The translations under genes and the position numbers were made by a program. The notes beneath the pieces were generated by a model. That model saw only the letters and a list, made by a program, of their open reading frames with translations, made no database searches and was not told the origin of the DNA. Below, in pieces: positions 58,015 through 64,000 of a stretch of 64,000 nucleotides of DNA. The DNA is from Stenocarpella maydis (taxonomy: Eukaryota > Ascomycota > Sordariomycetes > Diaporthales > Diaporthaceae), in assembly GCA_002270565.1 (NCBI GenBank), contig NQMI01000012.1:608411-672410 (forward strand), in the 5' to 3' direction. How positions within the stretch are numbered: the stretch's first letter is position 1; each line of letters opens with the position of its first letter.

Positions 58015-59934
58015 TTACAGTACTGGGAAGACATGATACCACCGCAGAAGAAATTGCAGCTGGGTGAGGGATGGGAAACACAGAAAAACACAAGTAGCGC
58101 GGATAGCAAATGTATACTACTATTGCACAACTCCGGGCTTTGTACATGCACTCTGTAGCCCTCCGTTCGGCTGGTCAGACGTCGATTGACGTTTGTCAGC
58201 AAATGCCGGATTCCAAACGGAACAACCCTTCATACGTGCCTGGGACAACACAACCGGGCGTCCGGGATTTAAAGGTACGTCCGCATGGTGATGGAAGATC
58301 ACGCTTCCATAAGCAGCATTAGAAAAGGGTAGAAAGGCTGGACTTATTATACGGAAAGTACGGAAACCATATGCCTCACCCGTACTCCGTACAACCGTGG
58401 TGATGCCGAATCCAGTCTTCTCAAAGGGTTGGGCATGGGGGACAAGGTCAGCATGCAGCAGCCGAAATGCACCTTCACCTTAGCCCCGATAGATTGGTCT
58501 GCTAAGGCGCCATGTCATCATGTTGGTCAAGAACCCGCTGTGCATCCTGCCAACTGCCAAATCCGGAATGTGCTCGAGTGGGTCCAAGTATACAGAGGCG
58601 CAGCCGTTGGGGAGAGGACACTGGGAAGATATACGACGGAAAGCCGCCAACTTTCCGCTTGCTAGCCTACCTAGCCAGAGACTTATTGTCTTTAGGCAAG
58701 GCCAGGGCCGCGGCGCATGTTCAGAGACAATTCAATGTCAGCTGGATAGTAGTAGGTTTCCATTTGCAATCGCCACATGAGATTTATCTTTCAAAAAATG
58801 TCTCCACACCTTTTTTTCTTTTGGAGGGGGGGGGGGGTTGAAATGCTTCTGTCACCTTGGCAAAGCCGTAGCTAGGCAAAGGCTAGCACTAGCAAGCACA
58901 CTGAGTATTAAATATCGACATCAGTACACCCATCCAATTGAAATCAGAGAGTATGAACTTCTTCCTTACCGATCCACGCGGAAGTTAGCTTTGGACACAA
59001 AAGCATATCTATCTTAGATGAGATCCATCCTCATTATCGTATTTCCGGCTACGTTTGTTATCTCGAAGTCGGCATTCGTCATGAGTCTGTATTTTCAGAG
59101 AATAGCTCGCTGTTATTCCTATCACAGCAAGCTAACCGATTTTGAGAATGAGGACAACCGTTATGTGCGACCGGAAACATTCAGGGAGCTGCAAGCCTCA
59201 GTGCGGGTGGGCGTACTGCCACGGCGCGCAACAGACACTTATGGTATACCTCTACAACATCCTGCTAGCACGGCGGAATATGAGCTATAATGAGTTGTCT
59301 CCGCAAGAGAAGAGCTGGCGCTGGGTGGGGGAGTGAAGGTTTTCTATTTTTTATATGGTTGTTAGTACTGGGAATTTGTCTAATCACCTTGTAATCCGAG
59401 ATAACTAATAAGATGCCCAAGGTAGGACAACCGGCTTCCCTTTTCTGCTCGTCGTAGGGTCTAGCGCCCATCGCCTTTCACCTTGAGGAATTTAAGTCAC
59501 TATCGAGGTGATCTCACAAAAAGTGTCCCATAGTGTTGTGCTGTATGAGTGCCAACAAACCAGTTGAGATGGTGGAGACAACTCACCTGCACCCTATTCT
59601 GATGTCCTGCAGCTGGCCAGCACTCATGGCCTTATCGATAAGAGCGTTACGTAGCCGCAGCGGACCCCTGGACCGAGGCCGTGAGCTCGCTAACAACGAC
59701 CCAAGGTAGGCATCTCCAGATGTCCTGTGCAAGCCCCTTGACTCGCCCTTGTCCCCCGACTTGAAATCTAGCCACGCGCTCCCTCTCTTCGACCAGAAAA
59801 CTGATCTTCGCCGCTACTGCCAGCTTGAGAGCCTTGTATTGAGGCGCAACCTCGCGAATGCGATCAGCAACCGCGGCCGGCTTCCCGCCCCCCTAGATTC
59901 CCTCGCGCCCACGCCCACGACCACCATCACGATC
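58015..59934. other. Intergenic interval between hydrolase and COG3
   Basis: It holds a word gtactccgtac at 58382-58392, a G run at 58828 and short motif-free frames. The COG3 frame is open upstream to 59749 but has no ATG before 59935. Confidence 0.5.
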
Positions 59935-62224
59935 ATGTGGCTTGACCGGCTCGGGGCCCAGCACAACCTCCAACAGTCCTCCAACCCGAATAGCAGGCCC
60001 ATTTCCCCATTGCCCCGACGAGTTTCCAGCCAGCGTGGGAGTCCATACATCACATCACAGTCACGGTCGGGGAGAGGCTCTGAGACGTCCCTGGTGTCTT
60101 CCAGCGACACCGCGTCAACTGTCTCCCTCCTCCGAGGGTCCGGACGTCCCAATGGCGGCCAGCTGGGCAGCTCCTCGCTGAAGCAGACGACAACTATCGA
60201 CGATGGATCTGAATCGCTGTCCGTGCTGGGCAGAATACTTGGGAGCGAGGTGGCTGCGGAGCGGGCACAGTCGAGCGGCGCCCCATCGCCCACACCACAG
60301 ATGGAAGACCCGTTCAGCTCAACAATAACGCAAGAGGATCTAGAGATTGAGTTCGATTTTGGAGGGTTGTCTCTAAGAGAGTTCATCGCCCAGAGTGAGG
60401 ACGAGGAAGCCAGCACAGGTGTACATAGATCACAGACAGTTGAAGAATGTATGTGGTTTCCGTGTTCTACCCCTTCCTCTCTCCCCACGCCGTCCTCGCG
60501 GTATTCCATCGAGTGAGTGGACATGGCCTCCCGCTGACATGCAAGGACGCGCTGCCCTCAGACGAGCAGGCCAAGACCAGATATGAGGAGCTGCACAAGT
60601 CGATACGCGCGTGCGACGACGTTCTCAGCTCCGTCGAGACGAACCTGACGAGCTTCCGCGACGACCTCGCTGCCGTCTCGGCCGACATCGAGCACCTGCA
60701 GGCGCGGTCCACGGCCCTGAATGTCCGGCTCGAGAACCGCAAGGCCGTCGAGAAGGGGCTTGGCCCGGTGGTGGAGGAGGTGAGCGTCTCGCCCGTGGTG
60801 GTCTCCGAGATCGCCGAGGGCCACATCGACGAGTCGTGGGTCAAGATGCTGGCCGAGATCGAGAAGAAGTCCGAGGCGCTGGCCAAGAACGCGAAGCAGC
60901 AGGGGCAGAGCAGGGCGCTGGCGGACATGGCGCCGTTGCTGGAGAAGCTGACGCTCAAGGTACGGATGCAGCCCCTACCCTCCTCAAGGGCTGGCCCTCG
61001 AGCTGTGACGTCGCAAGCTGACTTGATTGCGCCTAGGCCATCGAAAGGATACGAGACTACTTTGTCGCGCAGGTAAAGGCTCTCAGATCACCACATATGA
61101 ACGCACAAATCATCCAACAGCAAAAGTTCTTGAAGTACAAAGAACTCTACGCCTTCCTCCACAGACATCACTCCCAGCTGGCAGACGAGATATCTCTTGC
61201 ATACATGAACACGATGCGATGGTACTACCTCAATCAGTTCGGGCGGTACCAAAAGGCTCTCGAAAAGATCAAGCTCCATGTCATTGACAAGACTGACGTC
61301 CTGGGCCACGACGACACCTCGCGGAAGGCCACGGTCCTGGGCGGCGCAAGGGGGCTGGGCGGCCCACCACATGACGCCTTCAACCTCGGGCGGCGCATAG
61401 ACCTGCTCAAGTCGCCCAGCCAGATGGCGCTCAGCAGCTACCTCGCCGAGGAGGACCAGTCAACACACTACCTCGAGGTGCCCTTCCGCAACTTCAACCT
61501 CGCGCTGCTGGACAACGCGACGGCCGAGTACACGTTCCTGGCGTCCTTCTTCACGCCGAGCCTCACCCTGGCCAAGGTGGGCAAGAACTTCAACTACATC
61601 TTCGACCCGACCTTCCAGCTGGGCCACGGCCTGACGCGCTCGCTCGCCTCCCCAGAGACGTACGACGCGCTCGGCCTGCTGCTGTGCATCCGGCTCAACC
61701 AGCACTTCGCCTTCGAGCTGCAGCGCCGCCGCGTGCCCGCCATGGACGGCTACGTCAACGGCACCTCGATGGCGCTGTGGCCGCGCCTGCAGGCCGTCAT
61801 GGACGCGCACTGCGAGTCGGTCCGCGCCATGACCTCAGCCCTGCCGCAGAAGCCCCTGCCCGCCGCCACGGCGCGCACCACCAGCGCGGCGCCGCACCTC
61901 GCCACCCAGCGGTTCGGCCAGCTCGTCCATGGCATCTTGTCGCTCAGCGGCGCCGGGGATGACCCGCACGGAGGCGGCGGCGGCGACGACGAGCCCGTGG
62001 CCGCGTCGCTCGGCCGCCTGCGCAGCGAGATGGAGGCCTTCCTCACGCGCTACAGCCAGGCGCACTTTGGCGGCGACGTCAAGGGCCGCAAGCGCGAGCG
62101 GTTCCTGTACAACAACTACAGCCTTATACTGACCATCATCGGGGACCTGGGCGGCGGGAAGCTGGCGGCCGAGCAGATTGCGCACTTTGAGTCGCTCAAG
62201 GCTGCTTTCCAGGAGGCTGCTTGA
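59935..62224 (+). CDS. COG3: Conserved oligomeric Golgi complex subunit 3 (Sec34)
   Basis: Subunit of the COG tethering complex (lobe A), which guides retrograde vesicles within the Golgi. Three exons, 59935-60448, 60514-60959 and 61037-62224, encode 715 residues. The first ~120 residues are Ser-rich and disordered (MWLDRLG start, PLPRR). Residues about 175-320 contain the Sec34 coiled-coil domain: DALPSDEQAKTRYEELHKSI, RACDDVLSSVETNLTSF, SADIEHLQARST. After the second intron come AIERIRDYFVAQVKALRSP and NAQIIQQQKFLKYKELYAFL, the most conserved block, then helical repeats to the C-terminus with a Gly/Asp-rich insert. The first acceptor (tcgag at 60513) is weak, but it is the only one I found that keeps the frame. 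The convergent neighbour is also a membrane-traffic protein. Confidence 0.92.
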
Positions 62225-62855
62225 TCCGGGCGCGGGTGTGGTAGTAGCGGTGCTCCCTCCTGGGGCGGAAGCAAGGGGATCAGGGGCTTAAGTGTGACGT
62301 TGTGCCAGACAGGGTTAACATGGGGCTGTGGTGGCTGTCGGGGATGCCCAGAAAAAGAAGGGAGGGCTTGGTGTATCGGCAGGCTGGGTGTGGGACTGTT
62401 CAATAATGGCTCAGTACGCATCTCCAGAGTGTCACGGTGCCACGCACTTTCTAAATGAGTTTCAAAGTCACCTCCGAACTCTACAATAAAGACACTCTTC
62501 GGCCATCAGTCAAGCCTACAAATATGAGGCTCATATTAGGCCAAGAACAACACGCAATAGCCCCACTGGGATATATAAATACTGGCTTCTCCGGTTACGT
62601 TGGGGGGCCTCAACCATAACCCGAAAGGTGACTTAGGATTGATTATTGGATTTAATATAAAGATGAGTAACGGGTCCTCTTGTCCCCCAAACGCCCACTC
62701 TCTCTATGCCCGTTTATACTATTATGAGGACCACAGCCTCCCTGATCCTGTACAGACTTTTAGCGCCACCCATCCGCATATGCAATTTAATATACAACCA
62801 TCGCCGCCGCCCATGCTATCACGGCCAGCCCGCAGCCAGGTGTGGCAACCCTATC
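62225..62855. other. Convergent intergenic interval
   Basis: 3' flanks of COG3 (+) and the TBC gene (-). Nothing else is seen. Confidence 0.6.
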
Positions 62856-64000
62856 CTATAGCTTCCGCCACCACGCCGAGACCAGCCCCGTGATATACCT
62901 CACCGGCCCCGCGGCCGCGCCGCCCGACAGGGCCGACCTGCGCATCCAGTACGCCAGCACGCCGAACGCGACCGCGAACCCCACGGCGCGGGCGGGCCCC
63001 CTGTACCGCCAGAGGGCCCGCAGGAGCCTATCCCGCCTCTCCGCGCGGCGGAGCTCCATCAGCTGCTGGCCAAAGTAGTACTCCCCGACGGCGGGGTTCT
63101 GCCCCGCGCAGTCGCGCGCGGAGCGGGCCGTCTTGAGGACGCTGTGCTGGGAGATGCCCCTGCGCCACGAGGGGAGGGACTCGGGCGGGTGGTTGGCGAG
63201 GAGGCGCCGCGCGGACGCGACGAGGGCGTCGGCGCCGAGGGGCTGGGGCAGCCTGGAGAGGACGGAGTGGAGGATCTCGGGCTCGTCGGCGTCCCAGGTG
63301 AAGAGCTCGTCGCGGCGGCCGATGACGATCTGGGCGAAGAGGTAGACGCTGAAGACGGGCTCGGCGGCGAGGAGGACGTCGAAGAGGCGGGTGATCTCGG
63401 CGAGGGACTGCACGTCGTGGGCGTACATTGTGATTGTGCCCGAGAGGGCGAAGAAGGGCTCGGAGCCGTTGGAGAGGGGCAGGTGCGCGGCCAGGGCGGG
63501 GTCGGCGGCGCGGATGATGTCCGGGATGAGGCGCAGCTGGGCGAGGGCGGCGGAGAGGTTGGGGAGCATGAAGTCGCGGATGCGGAGGGCCGAGAGGCGG
63601 GCGACGGCGGGGCCGCGGAGGGAGGGGGGCAGCACGAGGAGGAAGACCTGGCATATGTCGTGGTAGCCCTGGAAGTAGCACAGGTATGGGTACCGCCTCA
63701 GGACGGAGAGGATGAGGTCCGACAGCTCTTGCTTCTGGCGGGCGAGCTCTTGGTCGGACTCGTCTGGGGCGCGGGTTAGGATCGTGGTGAGGACGGCTGT
63801 TCGGAGGGATGGCCTCATTCATGCTGGCACTCACAATGAGGGTAGTACACGAAGGCTCTGTTCACATCCAGCTTGACTTGGTCCTCTTCCCTGTGAGGCT
63901 CGAGACGTCTCCATGAGTCGTCGGCGGGCTCGGAGGTAATGAGGCGCACAGGCTCGTGCTGGACGTGGAATGGTTTGCAGCCATCATCGCGGAGGCCCAC
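62856..64000 (-). CDS. TBC-domain Rab GTPase-activating protein, TBC1D20/Gyp8-like (5' truncated by window)
   Basis: Exons from the window edge, 64000-63835 and 63763-62856 with a 71-nt intron, give 357 residues of the C-terminal part. The dual-finger catalytic pair is present: VKLDVNRAFVYYP (arginine finger) and LCYFQGYHDICQV (glutamine finger). The rest follows the TBC1D20/Gyp8 pattern: FMLPNLSAAL, NGSEPFFALSGTITMYAHD, and FDVLLAAEPVFSVYLFAQIV. A C-terminal hydrophobic segment (AVGFAVAFGVLAYWM) would anchor it in the ER or Golgi membrane, as in TBC1D20, which acts on Rab1/Ypt1. The intron position splits the conserved YYPHY. The start codon and N-terminus are outside the window. Confidence 0.9.

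Noticed and set aside
1..64000. CRISPR arrays, operons, bacterial-type promoters or ribosome binding sites
   Set aside because: Introns and protein content show a eukaryotic fungal genome; no regularly spaced direct repeats were found.

Overview
The window is nuclear DNA of a filamentous ascomycete (Pezizomycotina, most likely a Sordariomycete). Short GT-AG introns (mostly 53-135 nt) interrupt most genes. Two HET-domain proteins, a Zn2Cys6 transcription factor, a Stu1/CLASP protein and a LIM-RhoGAP protein are all typical of this group. Codon choice in the intact genes is GC-rich. The species cannot be named from sequence alone. There is one 18-base run of N inside a poly-C tract, so this is draft sequence and isolated frame breaks may be assembly errors.

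Layout, left to right. 0-5 kb: tRNA m5C methyltransferase NCL1/Trm4 (+) convergent with an SDR oxidoreductase (-). 6-9.5 kb: a decayed second SDR (-), an ADGF/ADA2-type adenosine deaminase (+), and an unrecognised frame-broken coding remnant (-). 10-18 kb: a large HET-domain protein (-) and a Zn2Cys6 regulator (+) share a 2.9 kb divergent interval. 20-28 kb: a zinc-ribbon/RING-H2 ubiquitin ligase (-), a single-pass membrane protein (+) and a BSP-family zinc peptidase (-). 29.6-34 kb: a second HET gene with a late frame break, followed by an ankyrin-like pseudogene and the assembly gap. 36.9-40.2 kb: STU1. 40.2-47.8 kb: 7.6 kb with no supportable gene, rich in microsatellites. 47.8-51.8 kb: a LIM-LIM-coiled-coil-RhoGAP gene. 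51.8-57.1 kb: a gene-poor stretch with small open remnants and a palindromic TACCC/GGGTA cluster. 57.1-64 kb: an alpha/beta hydrolase (+), COG3/SEC34 (+) and a 5'-truncated TBC RabGAP (-).

Most genes are independent housekeeping or regulatory loci. The links that can be drawn are modest. STU1 and the RhoGAP both act on the cytoskeleton and polarity. COG3 and the TBC protein both act in ER-Golgi traffic and are convergent neighbours. The two HET genes and the ankyrin remnant look like allorecognition or NLR-type accessory material in different states of decay. All splice structures were deduced by hand from reading-frame continuity and splice consensus. In each intact multi-exon gene that lies wholly inside the window, the exon lengths sum to a whole number of codons. 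I did not find a convincing undescribed system. The best candidates for a second look are the HET/ankyrin interval, the long silent interval upstream of the RhoGAP gene, and the small-ORF and palindrome region at 52.8-56.5 kb.
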